A stretch of DNA of 64,000 bases. It comes from Tanytarsus gracilentus. Taxonomy: Eukaryota; Arthropoda; Insecta; Diptera; Chironomidae. Every line of letters starts with the position of its first letter. The stretch's first letter is position 1. Made by a program: the position numbers and the translations under genes. The notes below the pieces were generated by a model that did no database searches, was not told the origin of the DNA, and saw only the letters and a list, made by a program, of their open reading frames with translations. The stretch spans positions 3,782,001-3,846,000 of the forward strand of contig JAXRKN010000043.1 in assembly GCA_038502055.1 (NCBI GenBank), written 5' to 3'. This document shows, one piece after another, positions 11,201-23,900 of this stretch.

Positions 11201-14200
11201 AAGTGGCGGAAAAATGTTTTCATTATTTTCTATGAAAACTATTTTTTGTTATGTGACTGTAAACTTTGTCAATTTGGAGTAAAATTTTCATTTAAAAAAG
11301 TTTCGAGAAAATATTTCAATTTAAACTTTTTTAAATTTTTTTAAGCAGTACAATGTGGAGCCAAAAACGTGTTGCACATTTTAATTGTAAAACTTTTAAC
11401 AAAAAAACTTAAGATTGAAAAATATTTTTTGTGATTCACAAATTGCCAGAAATTCTGAGTTAATCAAAAATTGAATGCAAAAAATTTAACAAAGAGTGAA
11501 ACCAAGTAAAATCATTTGTTTGAATAAAATTAATAAATTGAGTTTCAATGTATTCGTGCAAAAAATAGGGAAAGTTTTAAAAAAATTTAAATTAATAAAA
11601 AAACTTAATCTATAAAATTTCAAAATATTAAAAATTTATAAAATTTCCTAATTTTTCTGTCCTCACCCAAATAAATCCTTTAAACGAATAATTATTTGAA
11701 TACACATTTAATTTATTTGAATTAATTAAATTATTTATCTCTGCAATATTCGCGAGAGATTCATCAATGCCATTTTGAAATTCATCCTCGCACCATACAC
11801 ACGAGTACATGAGTACACATAACCGCGACTCATTCGCACAGAGAGATAAACAAATAATGAGCAATAATCAATTTTTAAAATAACATGAATTGAACACAAT
11901 TTTTATTTCGTGTGCAGCACGAGGCGGTTTGTTGTAAAAAAATTAATTAAGACCGATTTTTCATTATTAATGAACTTGGCACTGTCGGACATGAAATTCT
12001 CGCGATGTGCCGTTTTTGCGGTCGAGGTGTCTAATTGTTCAATTCATTCAATTCTCAAATAATACAAATTATTTTAATTAAAAAATAAAAGAGATGTTTT
12101 TTCGAGGTGAACTCGATGTAGGTGCTCGAACATTTATTGTCTTCATATTCCTCATTGACTTATGTATATATTTTTGAATGCATAATGTAGAACCACATGC
12201 TGTTTTAAACTCAAAATCTTCGAATATTCACAAAAGTCATTTACAGTTTAAAGCGGTTTTCATCTGTCGATAATGAAAGTTTGAAAAGATGTCATCCGTG
12301 TGTTTTATGGAGGTTAAAATGTCAAATAATTTTATTGATTTGAAATTAGATCTTTTTTCTTAAACATGACTAAAAAGAGAATTGTGTCAAAATATTTTGT
12401 TTTTTAGGTTGAGTTTTTGATTTTCTAGTTTTGATACAAAATTATTAAACAGAATTTTTAGGCAAAAAATAAAATTTATTTTACAAATGTCTATTTAAAA
12501 TTTCCAAGTTTTTTCATTTCACAACTTATTATTCTCTTTAAAATCAATAAAATATTTTTTATTCTTCAGTAGCGATTTTTATTTATATTTAAAAGGTTTA
12601 CAACCATGTAAGTAAAGTTGAATCAAAACTCTTATTAAATGCACATATTAAAGAGATGAATAAAAATCAAATATTTGACTAAAGATGTTTGTGTGTTAGC
12701 AAAGCACAAATTTTATTAAATTTTTTTCAGAGTATTAGAACTGATCAACAATCATTTTTAAAATTACTTATGATAAATATAAATGTTTTATATTCATAGA
12801 AAATAATAAAAGACGGTCGGCTTACCTTTTTTGATCTTTCTAGTAAAAGTAATAATTTTTAAGCTGCTGCTACTCTCGAAGGCAAGTTCATAAATTTCAA
12901 ATTTTGTGCCCACACATCATCGATACTCAAATGCACATGCAAAGTACTCACTCAGTAGTCGGATGGTGATGCACTTAGCTGCAGTAATGGCAGTGAGTGC
13001 AGTAAATATGATTTATGCTTTATTGATTTTCCTGATTTTAATAATATTCAGTTGTGAGAATGTTCAGTTGCTTCTTATCATCTCATATGCATATTTTGTT
13101 TAATGAATCGTTGCGTCAATCATGCGATGCATGCTCACTCACAATATTTTGCTGCTGCTGTTGATGATGTTGCGAGAATCTAACAATGTTTAAAAAACTA
13201 TTGAAGGTCAAGCGTTTAATAAAAAATTTCATTTTATTATTGTAAAATAAAAAGTGCATATGGTAAATTTTATAATTGTTTGTCTTTCCATAGTTTTAAA
13301 ATATTAAACATAAATTTATGATGATAAATATTATTTCAACTCGATTTTGCTTCCGATGCACTTTAAGCAATCCAACAAAATCCATGCTGAGTTCTCTAAA
13401 TGCTTATAAAACAATAAATTTGTGGCGTCATTAAGAAGGTTTGTCAAAAAATAATTTTATAATTTATTTCATAGTTAACCTCTCAGTGACATTAAAATCT
13501 AACTAACCCCATAAAATAATTTATGCATCGAGAACTTAAGTATGTAAAAGATATTGTCTAGATCTTTAAAGTTCTGCCTGCATATATTCCCATATTTTAA
13601 TTACATTAATCAATCAGCATTTATTCAACAGCCAACAGTAAATTAGTCATCATACAGCAGCTTTATGGCCTGCCAACATGTGCATTATTGGCATTTTGTC
13701 TTATGCACTCACTCTCCGCAAGCGGACAATTTGTCATTAACAAATTGCACTCAACTGGCGAGTCATAATTCAAAGAAATAAAATAAACTTTCTATCACAT
13801 GTCGGACACTTTTTTTCAATTGTTCTTTCTCGAATGTAGGTCTCGATAAGCATAAAAATGAAAGTAATAAAAACAAATGTGACGTAATGTTTCGAGTGTT
13901 TGCATGCCGATGCAATTTTTCAGAAAAAATATATGCCAGCAAATTGCTTACATTTCAGCAGCTCATAAAATAAAAATTAGAATTTCGAGAGCTGCTGCAT
14001 AAATTTCAATTTCTTATGTGTGTACTAGCTAGTAGGTAAGTGCCGCCACCGACCGATATCTTAATTATATTCCATAATGCAAATTTTGCACCTTTTATTT
14101 AATCCTAAACGATTGAAACAGCAGCACGCGGCGGCATTATTCAGTTTATAATTTAGCTCAAGTAGCATTGCATGATTTTTTCATCAATCATGCAAAAGCC

Positions 14201-15887
14201 TGGATAGGTATTGAAAAGGGCAGAGTTGAGAAGTGATGTCAAAAAAAGTTTCAAAAAATATTAAAAAGTTTAAATATTTTTTAAAAATTAAAAACGAAAT
14301 AATTAATTTGAAAATTGTTTCTCTCCCTGCCTAACGAACCCCAACCAAAAAAATCAAAAGACTTTTCCCATTTTAGTTATAAATTGAATCACTGAATGCA
14401 TTTTTATTACTTATATTATGTGTTTGAAGGAATTTCTCGATAAGCATTAAAGAAGTGAATGGAATTAATCGGGGTGTGGCCGGTTTTGGTTTTGATTGAG
14501 CCTTTTATGCAATTTCATGTGCATTGCATTGTGTGCCAATTTTCTCATTTTCATTATTATCAATTTATTATGCAACGACGATAGAAGTATTTTTATTAAA
14601 CACGCGGTGATTAATTCATTTTATGTTCTGAGTGAGTTTAGATATGAAAGGGATACTGAGTTCATTTAAAATAGTTTAGCTGGAATTTATTTCTGGTGTG
14701 AATCATAACTTTCTTAGTCACTAAGAAAAAAATTAGTGTGAAGTTCTTATCATTAAATTTATTTTCAAATACTTTTTTTCATCTTAAATAAATAATTTTA
14801 TGCACTTCTATATTAAAGTTTAAATACTTTTAATATAAATAAAAGTAAATAAATTACAAACATTCATGTATATAAATTTATATAAAAAAATCCTCACCAA
14901 GAATTTTTAAATCTCCTTTTATTAAACTCGGCCAAAAAAAAGATGATGCACCGAATCAGCCGAAGAAGCTTCGAAAAGATGCGAGTCGTTTATTAAAATT
15001 ATCACAATTTCTGCCATCTTTATTGCCTTCTTCTGCCTTTCTCTCCTTCACTTACAACATTGTGGTACTTCGAAGAAAGAAATTTTTTATCAGCTCCATA
15101 TTTTCTTTATTTTTTTTGTTCGCACATTTTGCAATATTGTGTCTGCACTTTCTGTGGTTTAATAAGGTCTAATTTATAGTTTGTATGCGCTTCCTTCCTT
15201 GTGTGTCTGAGAGAATATGAAAAAAAAATTTCCTTCGATAAAAATCCGTTAAAAGGCATAAATTCTCCTCCTCGGGATCGAAATTGTGAGCATCGCGAAA
15301 AAAAACGGAGCGAAATATCGCGCGCATTTATTCTTTATTGTCTTTTCGTGCGTTTGTGATTAGCCTCAACCGATAGTGAGCTTACTGTGCTCAGTGCTGT
15401 ATGGACTTTTTATGTGCTCAAGCTCTTAAGCACATAATTATCGTCATAAATGCGAGCGAGCTAAAAGAAATTTAATATTGGAGTCGATTAGCAAAATAAT
15501 GTTGGCGATGGACTTGAGATGGCGAAAGAGGAAATTGAGTAAGTTAGAAGGAGACAAGGAAAGAATTTTTATATATTAAAAATTATTATTTGAATTTTTC
15601 ACCAAACTATTCAGAAAATTTTGATTTTTTAAAATCAACAAAAAAATTCCATCCCTTGATTCTTAATCTAAAAATTATGATAACACACTTTTAGCCACTG
15701 ACTCACTTCAACTTGTTTTTTGCTTCCTCAATATAATTTTCTTAATTAGATCTCATTTGTGCGAAAAAATTTCTTCATACGAAAGCCATTAGAAAGCTGA
15801 TACAAGCGATGAGAAATGAACTGAACTGGGGAAGATGATCTCATTATAAATATTGTGAGCAGTGTCGTTGGAAAGAGAAATTTTTTA
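8291..15887. other. Gene-free A/T-rich DNA
   Basis: About 7.6 kb without a supported gene. Open frames at 11162, 11628, 12906 and 15746 are under 80 codons and lack motifs; the one at 12906-13103 reads as a hydrophobic segment but has no splice or start support. A CCATCCCTTG box at 15649-15658 closes an A/T-only tract. The region could be intergenic or intron of a gene whose exons lie outside the window. Confidence 0.4.
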
Positions 15888-16162
15888 GCGTAACCCACAC
15901 TAGTGTGGTAACGCTTATATGCTCGCATTTCCGTCGTCTGTCCGTCTGTTCCATCGAGATCTCAGCCCCTAGACCAGCTAGAGACTTCGGGTTTTCGCCA
16001 AATGGTAGCTCTGTGGCTCTAGTTTAGCCCATTTTAGGAATTTTTTGGGTCATGACCATAGGTCGTGCCACGGACAGCCATAATGTCCATTTTTCATACA
16101 AAATTGCACTTATATGGCTTCATGGGTATCGTTGAACTCGGGATTGGACCAGGAATTGGTTG

Positions 16163-16320
16163 CTAGTGGAACATGGTGGAAAGTGGAACATGATGGAAAA
16201 TGGAACATGATGGAAAATGGAACATGATGGAAAATAGAACATGATGAAAAATGGAACATGATGAAAAATGGAACATGATGGAAAATGGAACATGATGGAA
16301 AATGGAACATAATGGAAAAT
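16163..16320 (-). repeat. 17-bp minisatellite, about 9 units
   Basis: The unit on the plus strand is GGAACATGATGGAAAAT, the complement of the unit in copy A. Length difference between the two arrays (about 9 against 22 units) shows expansion or contraction after the copies separated. Frames through it are open by composition only. Confidence 0.88.
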
Positions 16321-16429
16321 AACTTCTCTATAATGATTTCTCTAAGCCTTCCCCAATTTTTCATATATAAGGCAAAAATTTTCTCTCTCAAGCTCATTTA
16401 TATTTCAACCACGGAAGAGTCAACATCGT

Positions 16430-16550
16430 AAGGTAAGGCTTCCCCTATAAGGCTTCCCCAAGGCTTCACCTAAAAGGCTTCCCCAAGGCTTCACCTAAAA
16501 GGCTTCCCCAGAGGCTTCCCCAAGGCTTCACCTAAAAGGCTTCCCCAAAA
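16430..16550 (-). repeat. AAGGCTTCCCC tandem repeat in copy B
   Basis: Alternating blocks of AAGGCTTCCCC and AAGGCTTCACCTAA repeat about four times. The corresponding part of copy A (about 1790-1840) has single, more diverged AAGCC blocks, so this array expanded locally. Confidence 0.75.
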
Positions 16551-16607
16551 TGACTTTCAATACCGATCTGTTACAGTGGGTTACGCGGCAACACCCACGT
16601 GTGGGTT

Positions 16608-19600
16608 TTGAAACATTTTTTTGTATTATCTCAAGTTTAGTAAAAGGAAATTTTTTTTAGAAAAAGATTCAAAAACTTTTGAAGGGATTAAAAAAAATTT
16701 AAACTAATTTTTAGACATAAAAAATTAATTATTTTTTTTAGAAAAAGTCACTTCCAACTTTTCTTCTTATTTTTTTTGCCACATAAAATCGAGTAAAAAT
16801 TCTTCTTAACAATGGCTACGAACATGAGAATTTCATATCGATAGGTTAATAATTGTATTATTATGCACCAGGCACGTTTTTCAGCTGAACATGAAGAAAG
16901 ACTTTGAAGAAAAATCATTTGAAAATCACAGCAAGAAGAATGGGGAACAAAAAAGAGCAAAGAAGTATTAACAAGCTCATTATTTGAAGAAGAGACTGGA
17001 TGAAACAATCTCCCGGTGGTAGTCAAGGTTGGGCTTTGATCAAAAAGAAACAAGACTTTAAATTATTTAATGATGTTATAAAAAATGAAAATTTACAAAA
17101 ATAAAATTAGAAAAAAATACTAAAAAATTGTTTAAAAAAATTTAAATTCTGCTCTGTATTGACTCAACTGCACGCGACGCATCACGATAACAACAGCAAG
17201 AGGAAAAAATATTTTTAATGAGCTTATTTGGCTTGTACACATAAAATAACACAAAAGAGTGCATGGCGTGCCTCTCTTGTTATGGTTGACTTAAAATGTG
17301 CTTCTTCCTACTCCCTCGCCCCTTACTAGCAGCGCACAACTGTCGTCGATCGTTAATTAACTCCGCAAAAAAAAATAATTCGCAATGGAAATTTTTTTAC
17401 AATTTAATAATTTAGCATTATTTGAAATCGGGAGCGTGAAAAGTCTTGAGAGAATCGCCCACGCGTTTTGTTCAAAATGTTTGTCGCGTTCTTTGTGCAT
17501 GCTGCAATGTTGGTTAGCGTGTAGAATTTTTGTAGCTTTGTTGTGACCAACCCTGAGTTGATGGAGAAAGATTTTTTAAGAGAAATTACAACAAAAGCAA
17601 GGGATGTGAACGTTTTTTACAAAAAAAGTTATCTCATCTTTCTCGTAATAAATTTAACAACTTAAAATCTCGTTCAATAAATTTTTCTATAAAAACTTCA
17701 AAACATTTAATTTTGCAATTTAAACAGAGAGCTTAAAAATGTGGTTTTAATGTGACAATTTCAAGAAATGAGTTGAGAAAAGAAGTTTTTTTAAATAAAC
17801 GACTCCCACACGAAGAGATCTTGCTTGTTCCCTGTGTGCCGGCAGAATTGAAAAGAGCGCAAAAAGGCAATAAAAAAGGCGACACTTCGCAACTCATCTG
17901 AGAATGGAAATTTTTCACTCGTGTTATGTTTTCTTATATGCATTAAGAAGGCATTAATTAATTATGGTGACTTTTGGTTCAGGTAAGTGACAAAAGTGAG
18001 AGATGAGGAGATTCATATCGTTGCGAAGACAAATTTTGTTAATTGTAGTTTTTTTTCGGGATGTTAAGTGTGAGTATAAATCTTCACATGTCTCTTGAGC
18101 ACATCTCATGGGTGGCTGTGGTAATCATTCTTCTCGTGTGAGGCTTTTATGAGCAAAATTAATTTTGTAATCGTAAAATTTTTTAAAAGTGATAAATTTG
18201 TGAAACTTTTTATAAAAAAGTTACAAAAATCATTGCTGCAATTTTAAGAACATAAGAAAATTTTTATTCTGAAAAATGAGTTCACTTTTTTTTATTCAAC
18301 TCATAACCGCCAACAGATCTTTGAAGTAAGTTTGATAAGCTACAACTACAAGCTACTTTCATATGTTATGACAGAACAAAAATATCCTCATGTGTCATGT
18401 CTTTAAATCTTTAATCAAAGTTAAAAAATCTCTGAGCAATTTCTCTTTTTCTGTTTATTTAAGATTTTTTGAGATTGCGAGAAGAAAAATGAATTTTGAG
18501 CTGCAATTGCAACTTGGAAACAACTTTTGCTGTCAAAAGTCACAACGATGAGCTTCCAAAAAATTTAATAAGAATCTAAAGGTTGATGAACTCAATTTTA
18601 CAATTCTTGAAAAGTTTCAATTCACTTTAAAGCTCCTTCAAACTTTTTTATAACCACCGAATAAAACTTTTCCAATTCCTTTCTAATTTCCTCACCGGAT
18701 GTTGCCAAGCAGATGTGAAAAGAGATTTGGGTCATTAGGACATGCAAAGAACTTTACCAACAATGCGTGAATTTCTCTCGCTTAATTTCTTCTTTTTTCT
18801 GACAATCGAAAAATTGATTTTTTCTTTATTTAGGTCAATAGATGAAAAAAGAATTCCTTTGACGGCAATCCATAACAGTTGTTTTGTCTGACTGGTGAGT
18901 TGCAAAGAATAGGGATAAGGCAAAGGGATGGAAACTTTTAAGTAAAATTTTAAGCCGAAAATAAAATTATCAAAAAAGATACAATAAAATTTTATAAACT
19001 TTTGGAATTTTTTTCCATAAAAGCTATTCCCAGCAGTTTTTCATTTCATTCCTTTATACCTTGAGCTTTTTCTTCTTCTTTTGCTGATTATTGTAAGAAC
19101 CACAAAAAACTTTTTCTTTCTCTATTTTTCGCCTTATTTTCTTCAACTTTATCTCCACATCACTTCACTTCATGTGTCCATGAAACAAAAATCTAATTTG
19201 TGCTCTTTTTCTCTCCATCAACAGCACGCACTGAAAGTGATAATTAATTAAATAAATATATCGTCAAGACTTTGATTATTTTTATGGGTGAGAAAATTCA
19301 TCAAAAAAGTTTTTTTGATTTTTAGTCAAAACTTTATGATCAGATTAATTGACTCGTATGAAGTTTGATAAGTTGTGGACTGATAAAAATATTATGTTAA
19401 AGGATATTTTTGATGTTTGTGAAAAAATTATTATTTTTTATTTAATAATTTAAATTTTATTAAATAAAATAGCTAAATATAAAAATGCCAGAAATAAATG
19501 ACGAAAACAACAATTTTTTCTTCTTCAACTAATTTTCTCGAGGCATTTAATTGATTTCCATTTTTAGCATTTCTAAGCCCACATCGTTGTTGTTGCTGTG

Positions 19601-20112
19601 ATACAAAACACACAATAATTGTCATGACCTCCAGAGATAGACTTCAAAAAGAAGTTCCTAAGTAATTATTTAAAAGATTGCCTTTGCTCAGCTTACAACG
19701 ACTTCTCTTCCATTCAATAAACAAACATGAGCCATTGAGAACAAACCGAAAGCATTTAACATAAATTCAAAATTAAAATATTGACAGTTAAAATTACAAA
19801 TAAAAAAAGTCACGTGGGCGTGCGCAAATCAAGCAAAAAGTCTTTTCATAAACAAACAGAAATTACTTCCAATGTGAGAACCTTAAACAGTCCGCAGAAC
19901 CGAACAAGGCGATCTTCGATCATCATCGAAGCGGTGAATTTTCAATTGAACCCGCAAACAGTAATTTGTTGCTGATTTTTGTCATTTGATAAAAGTCGTC
20001 GAGTTGAAATTGCTTTGCATTGCACGGCAATTCTTAAATGTTTAATGGATTGAAAAAACAGCGAGGGATGAGCATTTGTGAATTATTTTATAAAATTTTT
20101 AAAAGCTATATA
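16608..20112. other. Gene-free A/T-rich DNA
   Basis: No supported gene. Boxes CAAGGGATG at 17598 and AAAGGGATGG at 18922 each precede an A/T-rich tract. The minus-strand frame 16748-17053 (101 codons) has no start context, motif or splice support and is not called. Confidence 0.4.
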
Positions 20113-20999
20113 GCCAATACGGAAAATTTTTAAGACTTACTTTTTGCCTATTTTTTGGCTTTTACTCCTGTTTTTTACATTAACGAAAATCAGGTTGCAT
20201 TTTTTCTTAATAGAACTTTTTATTCCGCGTCTTTTGATATATCACATGAACTATCTAGCATTCATAGTTATGGAGTAATGTGCTCTCAAACATGAAAAAG
20301 TAAGTCTTAAAATTTCTGACTTTTTTCCGCGGATTCCAACGGGGTATTTTTGATTTTGCAATAACTTTTGATTCTTTCAAGATAAAAATCTGAATTTTTT
20401 TGCATGTTTTAGATGAAGAACATTAGCAATTTTGGAAGAATTAGAAATTTTTTTTTACCTGCAGGAAGTGCTTAATATCCTCAAAAGAAAAACTAAATTT
20501 CAAAATTTACACTCATTTAATAATTTTAGAAATTTTATTTGGGATTTAAAAGAAGCAGTTCTGTGTTCTGTATCACTTTCAGTTAAAAATTTTGAGTATG
20601 GATACGCAGGAAGTGCCAGTAGGTGCAAAATTTAAAATCCCTTATTTCTCTTTAAGTATACCACATTGAAATTAGTGTAAGTCATTAGAATCATTGCAAT
20701 GAGGCTATTGAATGGAACTGGATACAAAACTTATAAAATCAGTAACCAAATGAAAAGTTAGGAACACCTTTTCTGATCATCATTATATTTTTTACCACTT
20801 TATAAAGTAGTCTTTGAAAAAATTATCAAACACGTGCATACACATAAAAATATTTTAAGCACTTTAACTGCCTTTAAAGCAAGTGAAATCCTAAAGTAAA
20901 GCTCGGGAAAAGCATATATTTAATAACCAAATCTTAAAATATTAAAAAATAATGAGCAAAACGAGGTTTGAGAAAAAGTCAGTTTTTTTCCGTATTGGC
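20113..20999. mobile_element. Candidate inverted-repeat element
   Basis: GCCAATACGGAAAA at 20113-20126 is the exact reverse complement of TTTTCCGTATTGGC at 20986-20999. Both ends abut TATATA-like sequence, but a clean target duplication cannot be set. A third, internal piece at about 20297-20335 (AAGTAAGTCTTAAAATTTC and TTTTTTCCG) is complementary to 20120-20145, so the left end is partly duplicated inside. There is no coding region. It could be a small non-autonomous DNA transposon. Confidence 0.5.
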
Positions 21000-23900
21000 C
21001 ATATATAATATTATGTGGATATAAAAAAGTTTATAGTGGAATTAAATTTATATAAATCTATAATATTTTTTAAATAAATAATCAATTTTTTTCCTAATCT
21101 TAAAAATTTACACAAATTCCCCATCCCTTGTGCTTTCTTAAGAATTTCTTTCTTACATTTCTCCATCGAGCTTCAAATTGACAATGACATCATTTCAAGT
21201 CAGGCAGCAAGAGAGAGAGATGAATTGAAAATAGAAGTTGAGTTCAAATTGAATTGAAAGGAGGAGGGAAAAAGTTCAATTAATTAACGGCTCTGCTTGT
21301 CAATTTCAATCTTCCTCTCCTCGCAAACACAAAAGATTTGTAGGCATGCACACACAAAGATCGATGGGAGAAGCAAATCGCAATTCAATTTGAAGTTAAA
21401 TAAAAATTGATCGGAATTGTAAGAAGAAGAAATGGCAGATTGAAGATATTCCATGTCACTTACTGTTACATCGAGTAATGATTTTTTTTTCCTCTCGACT
21501 TGCTTTTCTTTGATCTAATCCGAAAGTTTCTGTCGCAATTAATCGGAACTTTTTTTTATTGTCATAAAAACTTTTAAGAAAAATAATAAAATAATTTTTC
21601 TCGCAATCGCTTTGATGATAAATTAAAGCGAGAATTTTCCTGATTGAACTTTGCAGTCGCACTCTCAAACCTGTCCACAGCTCGAACATCATTGGGCATG
21701 TCGACATGCAGCACCAACAACATAATATCGGCATGGAGATACAATTCAAGTGATTGCTGCACTATGCAACGGATGATGGATCACTTTTTATGCTCACCAT
21801 GCATGTAGATGCACATAAGCGACAGAGATTACAAGTCTATCAATTTATTATTGTGCTGGACATCAGCGAGAAAGAATTTTTCAGTGTCATTGACATTCGC
21901 GTGATTGAGCTTTTATGATTTTGCGATTAAACTCAGAAAAAAAGATTTGAAAAGATAAAATTCGTTGAAAAATTTTTCGAGACTTTTCTGCTTCAAAATT
22001 ATAATCTCCATCATGATGTATCATCATCGGTCATTACGAGATGATTTTTTTTCTGTCACCCTCAGGGCAAAAATTGTCGAGACGACAAATGCGAAGCAAT
22101 TTTTCATTAAACAACAAAATCAAGTCAAAATGTCGCAATTATGATGTTATGTTGCGATTTAAACGACATCCGCTCGATGTCTTAATCAAATTATGATATT
22201 AAAAGATTGATGAGATGTAAAATGGATAAAAAATGTATCAATAATTTAATTGGAATTTAATAAAAAAAAATCTTACCCTTGCCTTAAGTTTGTCATCAAT
22301 ATTTTTCTCATTTTTATTGCAAATTACTTTTTATCATACAAGAGATTCTTAACAAAATTAAATTTTTCTGTTCATTTCCATATTTGCAGAAAAAACTGTC
22401 TGAAGGCACAACTCAGTGAAATTTATTAATCGATATCCCGTTGTGCAATTTCTCAAAATGCACACACGGCAACAAGAGCTACCGATTTTGGTGCGATTGA
22501 AAAAGTTTTTTAAAAAATTGAGCTTAATTGAATTTTGTGTAAATCATCGTGAATTAATTTATCATTTAATTGAAATGTCGAGAAAAAATGATTAAGAGCG
22601 ACACCGGCAATGGTGTATGCATTTAAGGGAGAAGTACGAAAAAATTATGCAAGGGTTGAACATTTGTTAAGATTTAAAAAATTATTAAATTAATCAACAA
22701 GTTTTAATTTTTATAATCGGTCAACACCGACAATATCTGCAAAATGACTTAATAAAATCAACCATCAGCCTCTAATTAATTTTCTTTCTCTCATTAAGTT
22801 TTAATCCGATTTAAATTAAGTGACTTAAGTGATGATTTAATTTTTTTGCGAATAAATCAGGAGGTGAAGAAGATTTTCATGAGTCATTATCGTCATGGCC
22901 AACGGAACATTGACTCTCACTAAAGAGGATTTTATTGTGGTGCAGTTAAAAATTTAGTTCGTAAAAATGAGAAAAATCATTAAAAGAATCATAAAAAAAT
23001 CACGAAAAACATTTTTGCTTTATTTTTTATTGCAATTTTTTTTATTTTTCGATGCATTGAATGATAAAAAATTCAAGACAAAATTTTAAATAATTTCACA
23101 ATTTTTTCTTTATAAATTTTGTGGTTTTTCTAAAAATATTAAGAAGACACATCAAGCGTGTGTTTGCATTTTTTTGCGGTTTTATTGCTTCTTATTTTTT
23201 AAAAATATAATTAATATAAACTTCGCTTGGTCTGGGAAGCGACTAACGACTTGAGGTCATTTTTGAGTGGGCATTTTGTGAACTGACGATTTAATTTATT
23301 CAATGAGTTTAAAGAAAAAAATTGCAACACTGCGTGACTGCATTGTGGTCGCTTGAGTAAGGTTTGTGGTATTTCTTCTTGATGTCCAAAGTATTCGCAA
23401 AAATTAAAGCAATGATAAAGTTTTTTTTACAAAATATTGTGATTTTTAAAAAGTTCCATTAAAGGATTTTTGAAACTCAATCAAAAAAGCGAAAGTCAGC
23501 GACTACAAAAATATTTTTGCGATTGCAATAAAAAATAATCAAAACGAAGTTTAACGATGAGATCAAAAGAGAAAATTGCAACAGCATTGAAAGAAGTACT
23601 TAATCGAGTAAATAGTGACATAAAAAGTAACTACACAAAGTAATAAAAGAGAAGAGTTGAAAATATAAAATTAAATTAAAAGAACCATGTTTAAAGTTAA
23701 TGATGGATTTACAGGAATGAGTAGGTTAAAATCTTCAGATGAATTTTACAATGAGGAATTTATAAAAATTCCAAAGCATCGAGTTTGCAATAAAAAAATA
23801 AATTTGTATTCAGTTAAAATTCACAAAAATACATTTAATAATCTTTCTTATCTCAACTCGATACATATTAAAGGAGCACACGAGAGACAACTGAAACAGC

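Larger units (their letters stand above)
15888..16607 (-). mobile_element. Palindrome-ended repeat element, copy B
   Basis: This is the same family as 1724-2830, in the opposite orientation. The right end reads ACACCCACGTGTGGGTT and the left end GCGTAACCCACACTAGTGTG. Interior parts occur in the same order as copy A when read on the minus strand: AAGCC-rich repeats (16430-16550), a 17-bp minisatellite, one GTTCAACGATACCCATGAAG segment and the CATCGAGATCTC / GACAGACGG block. It is shorter than copy A mainly because the minisatellite has fewer units and the long-unit repeat is single. No coding capacity is visible. Confidence 0.7.

Noticed and set aside
12906..13103. Hydrophobic 65-codon frame resembling a membrane peptide
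   Set aside because: Start lies in unremarkable sequence, the hydrophobic run follows from T-rich composition, and no exon signals surround it.
16110..16397. Minus-strand frame of 95 codons
   Set aside because: Runs through the inverted copy of the 17-bp minisatellite; no gene-like context.
16748..17053. 101-codon minus-strand frame
   Set aside because: No signal peptide, domain or splice signal; its end runs into lysines from an A-rich tract.
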